A stretch of 58,659 bases of DNA. Source: Azospirillum brasilense (GTDB taxonomy: Bacteria > Pseudomonadota > Alphaproteobacteria > Rickettsiales > UBA3002). The stretch is from positions 1 through 58,659 of the forward strand of contig QFOX01000005.1 of assembly GCA_003241645.1 (NCBI GenBank). The letters run 5' to 3'. Under the pieces are notes generated by a model. The model was not told where the DNA came from, ran no database searches, and saw only the letters and a list, made by a program, of their open reading frames with translations. Below are positions 7,526 through 14,641 of this stretch, piece after piece (within the stretch, counting starts at the first letter, position 1; each line of letters begins with the position of its first letter). The translations under genes were made by a program, and so were the position numbers.

Positions 7526-7627
7526 CTGCCGCGCCGCAACGCAACATTGAAAAACCGTATAATCCGGGCCATGGTTTCGTAAGGCATGCAGGGCTACCAC
7601 GGAAGCATCACAACGAAGGAGATGCCC

Positions 7628-7924
7628 ATGAGCCATGTTGCCAAACTTCTCGCCGTGCCGACCATGGCGGTATTCATGTCCACCCCCGCGCAGGCCGATA
7701 CCGATGAGATCCATGCCGTGAAGCAGGCGAAGATCTCGCTGGTCGAAGCGATCCACGCGGCCGAGCAATATCAGGGCGGGCGCGCGTTCGAGGCCAGCCT
7801 CGACGATGACAGCTTCACCCCCACCTACGAAGTCAGCCTGCTGATGCAGGAGAAGCTCTACGATGTGCGCATCGATGCGGTCAGTGGTGCCGTGCTCAGC
7901 GCCCGCGAAGATAAGGATGACTAA
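7628..7924 (+). CDS. PepSY domain periplasmic protein
   Basis: A 98-residue protein with a signal peptide ending near AQA at residue 23. The mature part is a single PepSY-type domain: AKISLVEAIHAAEQYQGGRA and YEVSLLMQEKLYDVRIDAVS, where the strand after the DVR motif is the family hallmark. The ATG at 7628 is chosen because AAGGAG (7616-7621) lies 6 nt upstream; the ATG at 7622 abuts that site. A TATAAT box occurs at 7558-7563. The gene ends in its own terminator before the response regulator. PepSY genes commonly sit beside two-component systems and may respond to the same envelope signal. Confidence 0.85.
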   Translation: MSHVAKLLAVPTMAVFMSTPAQADTDEIHAVKQAKISLVEAIHAAEQYQGGRAFEASLDDDSFTPTYEVSLLMQEKLYDVRIDAVSGAVLSAREDKDD

Positions 7925-7945
7925 GCACCCGTAACGCATTACACC

Positions 7946-7971
7946 AAGGGGAGCGCACCGCTCCCCTTTTT
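7946..7971 (+). terminator. Rho-independent terminator after the PepSY gene
   Basis: The stem AAGGGGAGC (7946-7954) pairs with GCTCCCCTT (7960-7968) around a 5-nt loop and is followed by a T run. It lies 22 nt after the PepSY stop codon and before the response regulator gene. Confidence 0.85.
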
Positions 7972-7986
7972 GATGGCAGGCTTCCG

Positions 7987-8664
7987 ATGAAATTGCTGAT
8001 CGTTGAAGATGATAAAGAGACCGCCGATTACGTGCGGCGCGGGCTGGAAGAGCACGGCCACAGCGTGGACCACGCCGCCGACGGCCATGCCGGGCTGATG
8101 ATGGCGGGCGACGGCGCGGCCTACGATGTGCTGATCATCGACCGCATGCTGCCGAAGCTCGACGGGGTGGCGCTGCTGAAGACCCTGCGCGAAAGCGGGG
8201 TGCGCACCCCGGCCATTTTCTTGACTGCCATGGGCAGCATCGACGATCGGGTGCGCGGCCTCGAATCCGGCGGCGACGACTATCTGGTGAAGCCCTTCGC
8301 TTTTGCCGAACTCTACGCGCGCGTGGTGTCGCTGGCCCGCCGCCCGCCGCTGGCCACCACCGAAACCGTGCTGCGCGCGGGCGACCTGTCGCTGGACCTC
8401 ATCACCCGCACCGTCAGCCGTGGTGGGCAGGAGATCGAACTGCAGCCCACCGAATTCCGCCTGCTGGAATACCTGATGCGCCATGCGGGCAAGATCGTCA
8501 CGCGCACCATGCTGCTGGAAGGGGTGTGGGAATTCCATTTCGACCCCAAGACCAACATCGTGGAAACGCAGGTCAGCCGCCTGCGCAGCAAGGTGGATCG
8601 TGGCTTCACCAAAGAACGCATCCGCACCGTGCGCGGCGCGGGGTACATGCTCGATGCTGACTAG
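7987..8664 (+). CDS. OmpR-family response regulator
   Basis: A 225-residue two-domain regulator. The receiver domain (residues 1-118) has acidic pocket residues E7-D8-D9, phospho-acceptor D52 (IIDRMLP), switch T80 (FLTAM) and K102 (LVKPF). The C-terminal winged helix (about 125-225) includes the recognition helix region NIVETQVSRLRSKVD and the wing RTVRGAGYML. It overlaps the kinase gene by 11 nt and will be translated with it. The closest groups by eye are the QseB/PmrA/CusR-like regulators. The adjacent PepSY gene suggests an envelope or cation stimulus, which is inference. Confidence 0.95.
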   Translation: MKLLIVEDDKETADYVRRGLEEHGHSVDHAADGHAGLMMAGDGAAYDVLIIDRMLPKLDGVALLKTLRESGVRTPAIFLTAMGSIDDRVRGLESGGDDYLVKPFAFAELYARVVSLARRPPLATTETVLRAGDLSLDLITRTVSRGGQEIELQPTEFRLLEYLMRHAGKIVTRTMLLEGVWEFHFDPKTNIVETQVSRLRSKVDRGFTKERIRTVRGAGYMLDAD

Positions 8665-10006
8665 GGTCCTGCGCAGCGCCAACTTCAAGCTCGCGCTGAT
8701 GTACGCGGCGTTGTTCTCCGTGTCGGTGCTGGTGCTGGTCACGGTGATCTTCCTCAGCGTGCGCGAAGACATCGAAATGCAGGCGCGCACGCACATCGAA
8801 ACCGAGATCGCGCAGCTGATGGGCGACTACGCCGACGATGGCATGGACGAGCTGCGCCATGATATTCGCGAGCGCATCGATACGGGCGGTTCGCGCCGGT
8901 TGCGCTATTCCATCGTCGCGCCGGATGGCAAAAGCATTTTCGATGCGCTGGATGCGCCCGCCGGGCGCAAAGGCTGGCACCGCAAGCTTTCGCTCAGCGG
9001 CGATGATTTGCTGATCGATTCCGTGCCGCTGGATGGCGGCTACACGCTGATGGTCGCGGCGGATCTCAGCATCATCCACGACATCGAGGACGCGATCCGC
9101 GGCCAGCTGTTCGCGCTGCTGCTGTTCATTGCTGGGGCGGCCGCCGTGGGCGGTCTGGTGCTCAGCCGCCGGTTCCTTGCACGCATCGACCGCATCAGCC
9201 GCACGACCGATCAGGTGGGGGCGGGTAATTTGTCGGCGCGCCTGCCTATGGCCGGCACGGGCGATGATTTCGACCAGCTTTCCGCCACCATCAACCGCAT
9301 GCTGGAGCGCATCGAACAGCTGGTGGGCGAGGTGCAGCACGTGGCCAACGGCATCGCGCATGATTTGCGCACGCCGCTGGGCCATCTGCGCCAGACGCTG
9401 GAGCAGATCCGCAGCGAAGCGGAAGATTCGCGCCAGCAACAGAAGATCGACGATGCGCTGGCGCAGCTCGACGACGCGCTGGCCACGTTCAGCGCGCTGT
9501 TGCGCATTGCTGAGATCGAATCCGGCTCGCGCAAGGCGGGCTTTGCCGCGTTCGACCTTTCCGCGCTGATGCAGCAGATGGTGGAGCTTTACCAGCCCGT
9601 GGCCGAAGAGGCGGGCATTACGCTGAGCGCCGCGTTGAAGCCGAACCTCTGCATCGAGGGCGATGCCGCGCTGATGCGGCAATATTTCTCGAACCTGATC
9701 GAGAACGCGCTGCGCCACAGTGGCGGCACGCAACTGCAGCTGCGCCTGAAGGCCGAGGGCGCGCAGATCATTGCCGAGGTGCGCGACAACGGCGTGGGCA
9801 TCGCACAGACCGACCATGTGGTGCTGGTGCAGCCCTTCTTCCGTGCCGATGCCAGCCGCAGCACCCCCGGAAACGGGCTTGGCCTGCCGCTGGCCAAGGC
9901 CATCAGCCGCCTGCACGAAGCCGAGCTGCACTTCGCCGATGCCGGGCCCGGCCTGATCGTGCAACTCGTTTTTCCGCGGATTCCCGCCAAAAATGCGGGG
10001 GCGTAA
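8654..10006 (+). CDS. Sensor histidine kinase, partner of the upstream regulator
   Basis: A 450-residue inner-membrane kinase. The first membrane segment spans about residues 13-36, a periplasmic sensor loop about 37-148, and the second membrane segment about 150-171, followed by HAMP. The HisKA helix contains phospho-acceptor H236 in ANGIAHDLRTPLGHLRQ. The ATPase domain has the N box (FSNLIENALRHS), G1 box (DNGVGI) and G2 box (GNGLGLPLAKA). The start at 8654 overlaps the regulator stop (8664) by 11 nt, which supports co-translation. The periplasmic loop is short and gives no clue to the ligand. Confidence 0.94.
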   Translation: MLTRVLRSANFKLALMYAALFSVSVLVLVTVIFLSVREDIEMQARTHIETEIAQLMGDYADDGMDELRHDIRERIDTGGSRRLRYSIVAPDGKSIFDALDAPAGRKGWHRKLSLSGDDLLIDSVPLDGGYTLMVAADLSIIHDIEDAIRGQLFALLLFIAGAAAVGGLVLSRRFLARIDRISRTTDQVGAGNLSARLPMAGTGDDFDQLSATINRMLERIEQLVGEVQHVANGIAHDLRTPLGHLRQTLEQIRSEAEDSRQQQKIDDALAQLDDALATFSALLRIAEIESGSRKAGFAAFDLSALMQQMVELYQPVAEEAGITLSAALKPNLCIEGDAALMRQYFSNLIENALRHSGGTQLQLRLKAEGAQIIAEVRDNGVGIAQTDHVVLVQPFFRADASRSTPGNGLGLPLAKAISRLHEAELHFADAGPGLIVQLVFPRIPAKNAGA

Positions 10007-10013
10007 AAACCTG

Positions 10014-10042
10014 TTGCCTTGCCCGCCGTGTTTGGTTAGGTT
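10014..10042 (+). promoter_or_regulatory. tRNA-Arg promoter
   Basis: TTGCCT (10014-10019), 17 nt, TAGGTT (10037-10042), ending 18 nt before the tRNA-Arg 5' end. Same -35 sequence and spacing as the trhO promoter. Confidence 0.5.
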
Positions 10043-10060
10043 GCCGCTCCTTTCGGGAAT

Positions 10061-10137
10061 GGTCCCATAGCTCAACTGGATAGAGCACTTGACTACGAAT
10101 CAAGAGGTTAGAGGTTCGAATCCTCTTGGGACCGCCA
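10061..10137 (+). tRNA. tRNA-Arg (ACG), CCA encoded
   Basis: A 77-nt cloverleaf with acceptor GGTCCCA pairing TGGGACC, discriminator G at 10134 and CCA at 10135-10137. The anticodon stem CTTGA/TCAAG encloses loop CTACGAA, giving anticodon ACG at 10095-10097 (read as inosine-CG). T-loop GGTTCGAATCC. The nine bases TCGAATCCT of the T-arm recur just after the CCA (10138-10146). Confidence 0.97.
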
Positions 10138-10183
10138 TCGAATCCTGAAAGTCTCTCCCCTCTTTTTAATAGCAGGTCATCAT

Positions 10184-11107
10184 ATGACCCTTATTTTGGC
10201 TATTAGCGGTCTTCATTCCATGTGGGTAGTGGGCGACCGGCGTCTGTGGTGGTCCAGCAAAAAAATTGATGACCATGCATGTAAGCTAATGCGCCTCGAC
10301 GCAACAGACGGAAAGGCAATTATAGGCTATGCAGGGCTTGGAGCTACGGCAAAGGGCGTGCAACCATCTGACTGGATGCATGCCGTACTAAGGGGTGTTC
10401 CCCGCACCATAGAAGAATCATTGGGAACTATTTATAACGCCATGCAAACGGAGTTCCCGAGGCATCTAAGAAGCATTCGTCAGCATCAACTTGTTGCTGC
10501 TGCTTTTATTGGAAATGAACCAAGATTCTACAGCATTGGCTTAGATCATTCTGCTGCCGATGCTTCCTTGAAGCACAATTATATTCGGCACAATCGTAAA
10601 ACCCTTGCTGGAAGGGAAAGACCATTCATGTTTGCCGCTATTGGTTCGGGCGCTGAATATTTGCCGCGTACAAACGCGCAATTGCGTCCGATATTGCGAC
10701 TCATAAAGTTATACGATGAAGGAAAGATATCTGGAAGGCCGGTTGCTGATTGGCTTGCTGCAATGAACTATGAGATTTATGAGAAAATGCAGTCCAAGCT
10801 AGGAATGAACAATACTGTAGGGCCTAATTGTATCGTGGCTTGGTCTACGAGAAAGGACAGCTATCATGAAGGGGGTGGTGGTCACCAATTTTATGAAGGA
10901 TGTAAAGCCGTTGATACATTTACAGTACCATCTATAGCGAATGGAATGAATCTCTCTGGAATCTGTAATGTTATCGTGCAAAATTTCATGGACAATTTTC
11001 ATCACTTTGAGGGTGACTGGCAGAACAAACCATTTGCAGCCGATAAAGATACTCTAAATGCAGAGATTTCTAAGGTTCCTCATGAGCCTGACAGCAAATT
11101 ACGCTAG
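10184..11107 (+). CDS. Proteasome-like Ntn-hydrolase (putative threonine hydrolase)
   Basis: A 307-residue protein starting MTLILAISGLHSMWVVGDRR. After removal of Met, Thr becomes residue 1, and on that numbering Asp17 (VVGDRR) and Lys33 (HACKLM) fall exactly at the positions of the proteasome catalytic triad Thr1/Asp17/Lys33. Further beta-subunit-like features are AIIGYAGLGATAKG near position 50 and FAAIGSGAEYL, resembling the Ser129 region. It is longer than a proteasome beta subunit, with a C-terminal extension of ~90 residues. The gene is visibly more AT-rich than its surroundings, sits 46 nt from tRNA-Arg, and has no proteasome alpha subunit or ATPase nearby, so horizontal acquisition is likely. 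Substrate unknown; the family call rests on motifs only. Confidence 0.65.
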   Translation: MTLILAISGLHSMWVVGDRRLWWSSKKIDDHACKLMRLDATDGKAIIGYAGLGATAKGVQPSDWMHAVLRGVPRTIEESLGTIYNAMQTEFPRHLRSIRQHQLVAAAFIGNEPRFYSIGLDHSAADASLKHNYIRHNRKTLAGRERPFMFAAIGSGAEYLPRTNAQLRPILRLIKLYDEGKISGRPVADWLAAMNYEIYEKMQSKLGMNNTVGPNCIVAWSTRKDSYHEGGGGHQFYEGCKAVDTFTVPSIANGMNLSGICNVIVQNFMDNFHHFEGDWQNKPFAADKDTLNAEISKVPHEPDSKLR

Positions 11108-11118
11108 ATAATTCACCA

Positions 11119-12006
11119 TTAAATGAGCGCATGGCCTTCCTGCACTGCCTTCATGTGGCAGATGAAGCCGTAGAGATTCTCCGCATCCAGCCCATGCAGC
11201 ATCAGCCGGTAGCCCGCTTCCAGCGTAGAAATCGGCACGGTGGGGTGGCGGTTATTCACCAGCCCCAGAATGGATTCGCGGTTGAACAGCCGCGCGATGT
11301 AGATGGCAATGGTCTCGTCCAGCTGCAGCGAATTGCTGGCACGCCAGAAATCCGTATCGCTGAGGAACAGCGCGTACAGCGGCGTGTAGAATTCGATGGC
11401 GCTTTGCAGGTCCAGCACGTTCAGCGCGCCATCCGGCATGGGGGCAATGCGGCTGTCGATCTCGGTAATGGCGGAGAAATCCATCTGCTCCAGCGGGCGC
11501 GGGGCGATCTGGCGGCCTTGCTCGCGCAGCTGTGCATTCAGCTGGATGATGAAGTTATAAATATTCAAATCATGCACCAGGAACATATCCGGCCGCACAT
11601 CCGCGATTTCGTGGGGCGTGAGTGGGTTCGGGCGAATGGTTACATCCGGCACGTTATCGGCAATGAAGCGCAGGATCTGCGAGCCGATATGGAAATGCCG
11701 CAGGATGAGGTAGTTCGCATCCGCGCACACGAAGCGGCGCATGCCCCACGCAATGCTGCGGTGAAGCAGCGGCGAAGAGGTGAGGTGGTTCGGCACGAAC
11801 GAACGCAGCAGCTTCACCAGCACGATCATGCCGCGCGCAATGGGCCGGATGAACGGCAGGAAATAGCGGCGCGAACGGCGCTGCTGGCCGCGCAGCAAGG
11901 CAGCCTTGGCGGGCGGGTGGAAGAAGGTGCTCTGGTCCAGCTCCAGCGCCAGCCAGGGGTTGGGATCGTCGAAATTATGCTGGCTCAGATCATAGGGTGT
12001 GCTCAT
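11119..12006 (-). CDS. Hypothetical protein, third gene of the KAS III operon
   Basis: A 295-residue protein of unrecognised family. It begins MSTPYDLSQHNFDDPNPWLA, has a basic patch (GQQRRSRRYFLPFIRPIARG) followed by a moderately hydrophobic amphipathic segment (MIVLVKLLRSFV), and continues with a soluble, mostly helical part containing RRFVCADANYLILRHFHIGS, LVHDLNIYNFI and LNVLDLQSAIEFYTPLYALFLSD. No signal peptide or clear membrane helix. Its ATG overlaps the stop of the upstream gene (ATGA), so the three genes are translationally coupled and this protein probably acts in the same pathway, perhaps as a scaffold or tailoring enzyme. That role is inference. Confidence 0.7.
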   Translation of the reverse strand: MSTPYDLSQHNFDDPNPWLALELDQSTFFHPPAKAALLRGQQRRSRRYFLPFIRPIARGMIVLVKLLRSFVPNHLTSSPLLHRSIAWGMRRFVCADANYLILRHFHIGSQILRFIADNVPDVTIRPNPLTPHEIADVRPDMFLVHDLNIYNFIIQLNAQLREQGRQIAPRPLEQMDFSAITEIDSRIAPMPDGALNVLDLQSAIEFYTPLYALFLSDTDFWRASNSLQLDETIAIYIARLFNRESILGLVNNRHPTVPISTLEAGYRLMLHGLDAENLYGFICHMKAVQEGHALI

Positions 12007-12677
12007 GCGTTCCCCATTTCTTCCAGCTGCAGGCAGTAAAGCCGCGCCACGATCTTCGCCGTTTTCACGATGGATGCGCCAAGGCCCGGCAGCGCCAGAA
12101 TGCCCGAGCCGAGCACGGCCTCGAATTCCTTCATGTGGTCGCCGTCATTCTCGCCGTGATAGAGCAGGAAGCTGACGCAATCCTCCGGCAGTTTCAGCTG
12201 CCGCATGATCTCGCGGCCCCATGCGCTGGCCTTCTTCTGGCCCAGCCCCTCGATGATGAACATCGCCCCCAGCAGGTCGAACGGGTCGGGCTGGCTGGCG
12301 CGGTGGAACATGAAGGCGTGCAGCGCCTCGGTGCCGATGTTCTTGGGCGTGGCGAGCATCACTTCCAGCGTGCCGCCACTGGCGACGTAGTTTTTCTCGA
12401 GCAGGTGGAAATCGCGATGCTCGCTCACCGCGTGGCGCAGGAACATGGAGCGCAGTTCGGTATGTTCGTTGCCGATGCTGGAGGCCGCCCGCGCGATCCA
12501 GCGCGAGCCTTCCACCACCTGCTGGCGGTGGTTGCACAGGAACTGCTGGTAGTCGCCCACCCGCAGCCGCCCGCGATACAGTTTCTCGATCAGCGGCACG
12601 CGGTTCAGGTTCGCATCGAACTCGGCCCACACTTGCAGCAGGCCGCGCATCACCGCCGCTACGTTCGCATCACTCAT
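12003..12677 (-). CDS. Haem-oxygenase-fold diiron oxidase-like protein (HDO/CADD-like)
   Basis: A 224-residue all-helical protein related to the TenA/PqqC-like iron-containing redox enzymes. It carries the HDO metal pattern: E86 and H91 (SEHRDFH), E143 (FIIEGLGQ) and H174-x3-D178-x2-H181 (HGENDGDH), the same spacing as the HxxxDxxH motif of CADD. HDO enzymes such as UndA, CADD, SznF and BesC use a diiron centre and O2 to cleave or oxidise fatty acids or amino acids. The start at 12677 is chosen because its ATG overlaps the stop of the KAS III gene. Next to a ketosynthase it probably acts on an acyl or beta-keto product; the exact reaction is unknown. Confidence 0.75.
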   Translation of the reverse strand: MSDANVAAVMRGLLQVWAEFDANLNRVPLIEKLYRGRLRVGDYQQFLCNHRQQVVEGSRWIARAASSIGNEHTELRSMFLRHAVSEHRDFHLLEKNYVASGGTLEVMLATPKNIGTEALHAFMFHRASQPDPFDLLGAMFIIEGLGQKKASAWGREIMRQLKLPEDCVSFLLYHGENDGDHMKEFEAVLGSGILALPGLGASIVKTAKIVARLYCLQLEEMGNA

Positions 12678-13801
12678 ACAGCCTCCAGCAGCATAAATCC
12701 GTTCATGGCGCGCCCGCTTTCGGGCACGTGGCATAAAATTTTTTCACCCGGCTTCACCCGGCCCGAGCGGAACAATTCTTCCAGCAGGATGAAGATGGAC
12801 GCCGCCCCCGTATTGCCTTTGCTGGCAAGGTTGCTGAACCATTTCTCCTCGTCGATCATGCCGCCCGCGGCCTTCAGTAGCGCGATGACTTCTTCGCGCA
12901 GTCCGTGCGACGAATAATGGCTCACCACATGGTCGATGGCGCCGGGCACAATGCGCCCCTCATCGATCAGGCTCATGTAGTGCCCCACCCACACGGGCAG
13001 CATGCGCCGCATCAGCGCGAAATCCTGCCGCAGCACGAACATGCCGCGCGCGGCCGCTTCGGCCATGGGCATGTGCGACCAGTACTGCACCGTGTCATGT
13101 TCGTCGCGGGCGTAACCGGCGCTCATGCAGGGGTCGAACCGATCCGCGAACGAGCGCAGGTGGATCCACCGCACGCGCAGCGACAGGCCATGCTGGTTGG
13201 GCTGCGGCTCCATAATGGCGGCACCGGCCCCATCCGAAAGCGTGAAGCGCAGGAAATCCGCATCGAAGCCGATGCGCCCGCGGGCGAGGAATTCTTCCGT
13301 GTGCTCGTAATGCATGGGCCGGAAATAGCGGCTGGCGAATTCGCTGCCGGTGATGGCGGCGGCGCGGTGTTCGCCGCTGGCCACGTTCAGCATCGCGGTC
13401 TTGCAGGCCATCAGCGCGCTGGCGCACACGCTTTGCAGGTTGGCCAGCTCAAGGTTGGGAATGCCCAGTTCCGCATGCACGGCCGAGGCAAGGCCCGGCA
13501 CCAGCTGGTCGCCCAGCGTGCAACTGCTGGCAAGGAAGGTAAGGTCGCGCAGTGACAGCTCCGAGCCCGCAATGGCGTGGCGCACCGCTTCAGCAGCCAT
13601 GCCGGCACTGCTATGCTGCGGCGTGCCGTGCACATCCAGCGCGTAATGCCGGGTTTCGATGCGGTTCTGTTGCAGCACGCGCCGCTTGTTGATGGAGTTC
13701 TTACCGCCGATACGGCCAAGGTAATCCTCCATCGCATCGTTGCCGATGGGCGCACCCGGCAGGAACTGGCCGAAGCTGGTAATATAAACAGGCTGCACCA
13801 C
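12674..13801 (-). CDS. 3-oxoacyl-ACP synthase III-like condensing enzyme
   Basis: A 375-residue thiolase-fold enzyme. The catalytic triad of KAS III is visible: Cys126 (NLQSVCASALMA), His295 (HVVSHYSSHG) and Asn330 (NLASKGNTGAAS). KAS III enzymes condense an acyl-CoA or acyl-ACP starter with malonyl-ACP, or form ester or head-to-head products in specialised paths. The insert around 155-245 (FRPMHYEHTEEFLARGRIGF) is unlike housekeeping FabH, and the genes around it are not fatty-acid-synthesis genes, so this is probably a specialised paralogue. It is the first gene of a three-gene operon joined by ATGA overlaps. Confidence 0.85.
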   Translation of the reverse strand: MVQPVYITSFGQFLPGAPIGNDAMEDYLGRIGGKNSINKRRVLQQNRIETRHYALDVHGTPQHSSAGMAAEAVRHAIAGSELSLRDLTFLASSCTLGDQLVPGLASAVHAELGIPNLELANLQSVCASALMACKTAMLNVASGEHRAAAITGSEFASRYFRPMHYEHTEEFLARGRIGFDADFLRFTLSDGAGAAIMEPQPNQHGLSLRVRWIHLRSFADRFDPCMSAGYARDEHDTVQYWSHMPMAEAAARGMFVLRQDFALMRRMLPVWVGHYMSLIDEGRIVPGAIDHVVSHYSSHGLREEVIALLKAAGGMIDEEKWFSNLASKGNTGAASIFILLEELFRSGRVKPGEKILCHVPESGRAMNGFMLLEAV

Positions 13802-13921
13802 ACCCCCGTATGCATGACAATGCCGTATCCATAACCTCCGGCCATGGCGGCGTCATGGCCAATCGTCGCGGCATCCACATACTACTTGGCAGGCGGGGCG
13901 CTTGCGTGCTAATCACGGGGC

Positions 13922-14290
13922 ATGAAACGCCATCTCGTAACCAGCGCACTGGCGCTGCTGCTCGCCATTTCCGCCACCCCCGCCTTCGCGCGTGAGGCGC
14001 TGGTGATCATTCGCTTCAACCAGGCACGGGTGTATTACGACAACCAGCTGTATCAGGCCATTTCCAAAGCCGTGGCCATCAAGCCCGACCTGATGATCGA
14101 CGTGGTGTCCTACTCGCCGGAAACGAACGATACCGACACCGACGAGCAATGGCAGCAGGCGGCCAGCCAGCACACCCAGCAGGTGGTGAGCACACTGCAG
14201 AAGATCGGCGTGCCGCGTTCGCGCATCAGCGTCAGTGGCGAGCGCCGCGCCGGCATTCGCACCGACGAGACCCACATCTTCGTGCAATAG
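13922..14290 (+). CDS. Small secreted protein, unknown
   Basis: A 122-residue protein with a clear signal peptide (KRHLVTSALALLLAISATPA, cleavage after AFA near residue 23). The mature ~99 residues contain VIIRFNQARVYYDNQLYQAI and, at the end, a helix and strand (QQVVSTLQKIGVPRSRISVS) reminiscent of the C-terminal half of OmpA-like or SIMPL-type periplasmic domains, though it is too short for a confident call. The gene is divergent from the KAS III operon across a 120-nt gap and ends before a hairpin terminator shared with rpmJ. Confidence 0.7.
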   Translation: MKRHLVTSALALLLAISATPAFAREALVIIRFNQARVYYDNQLYQAISKAVAIKPDLMIDVVSYSPETNDTDTDEQWQQAASQHTQQVVSTLQKIGVPRSRISVSGERRAGIRTDETHIFVQ

Positions 14291-14338
14291 CGCTGCGGCT
14301 TCCGTTTTCTGTTTTCAGTTTTTTTGCCCCATAACAAA

Positions 14339-14364
14339 AAACCCCGCTGGTTAGAGCGGGGTTT
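14339..14364. terminator. Hairpin terminator between convergent genes
   Basis: ACCCCGCT (14341-14348) pairs with AGCGGGGT (14355-14362), with flanking A and T runs on both sides. Read on the minus strand it ends in a T6 run and is a strong terminator for rpmJ. It can also serve the plus-strand gene at 13922. Confidence 0.85.
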
Positions 14365-14390
14365 CGTGGTTTGCAGTGTTGGCTCAAGGC

Positions 14391-14516
14391 TTAGCCTTGG
14401 CGCGCTTTCATGCGCGGGTTCTGCTTGTTGATGACGTACAGACGGCCCTTGCGGCGCACCACGCGGCAGTTTTTATCGCGCTTCTTGGCGGATTTCAGCG
14501 AGCTCAGAACTTTCAT
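14391..14516 (-). CDS. rpmJ: 50S ribosomal protein L36
   Basis: A 41-residue ribosomal protein starting MKVLSSLKSAKKRDKNCRVV, continuing RRKGRLYVINKQNPRMKARQG. This is the longer L36 type found in many Alphaproteobacteria. Of the zinc ligands of classical L36 only one cysteine is kept (KNCRVV), so this is the zinc-free C-minus form. It is monocistronic, with a near-perfect promoter upstream and a strong terminator downstream. A longer frame that continues upstream into the glycosyltransferase region is not real. Confidence 0.95.
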   Translation of the reverse strand: MKVLSSLKSAKKRDKNCRVVRRKGRLYVINKQNPRMKARQG

Positions 14517-14547
14517 AACGTCAACCTTCGTATTCAAATGGAGCGCC

Positions 14548-14576
14548 TTACTACCCAGCGCCTTGCGCCCTGTCAA
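14548..14576 (-). promoter_or_regulatory. rpmJ promoter
   Basis: On the minus strand, TTGACA (14576-14571), 17 nt, TAGTAA (14553-14548), lying 31 nt upstream of the rpmJ ATG. This is a canonical housekeeping promoter. Confidence 0.65.
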
Positions 14577-14641
14577 CCCCCATTGCGCAGAAAAACGCAT
14601 GCATGCACCGCCTGTGCATGGGCTGTGGGCGAGCTTATTTC

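Noticed and set aside
8606..10075. Minus-strand open frame of 489 codons opposite the histidine kinase
   Set aside because: It runs through the tRNA-Arg gene and lies opposite a complete HisKA/HATPase protein.
10138..11107. Integrated island with att sites at tRNA-Arg
   Set aside because: Only a 9-nt repeat (TCGAATCCT) lies next to the tRNA, no distal copy of the tRNA end was found after 11107, and there is no integrase. Acquisition is still likely from base composition.
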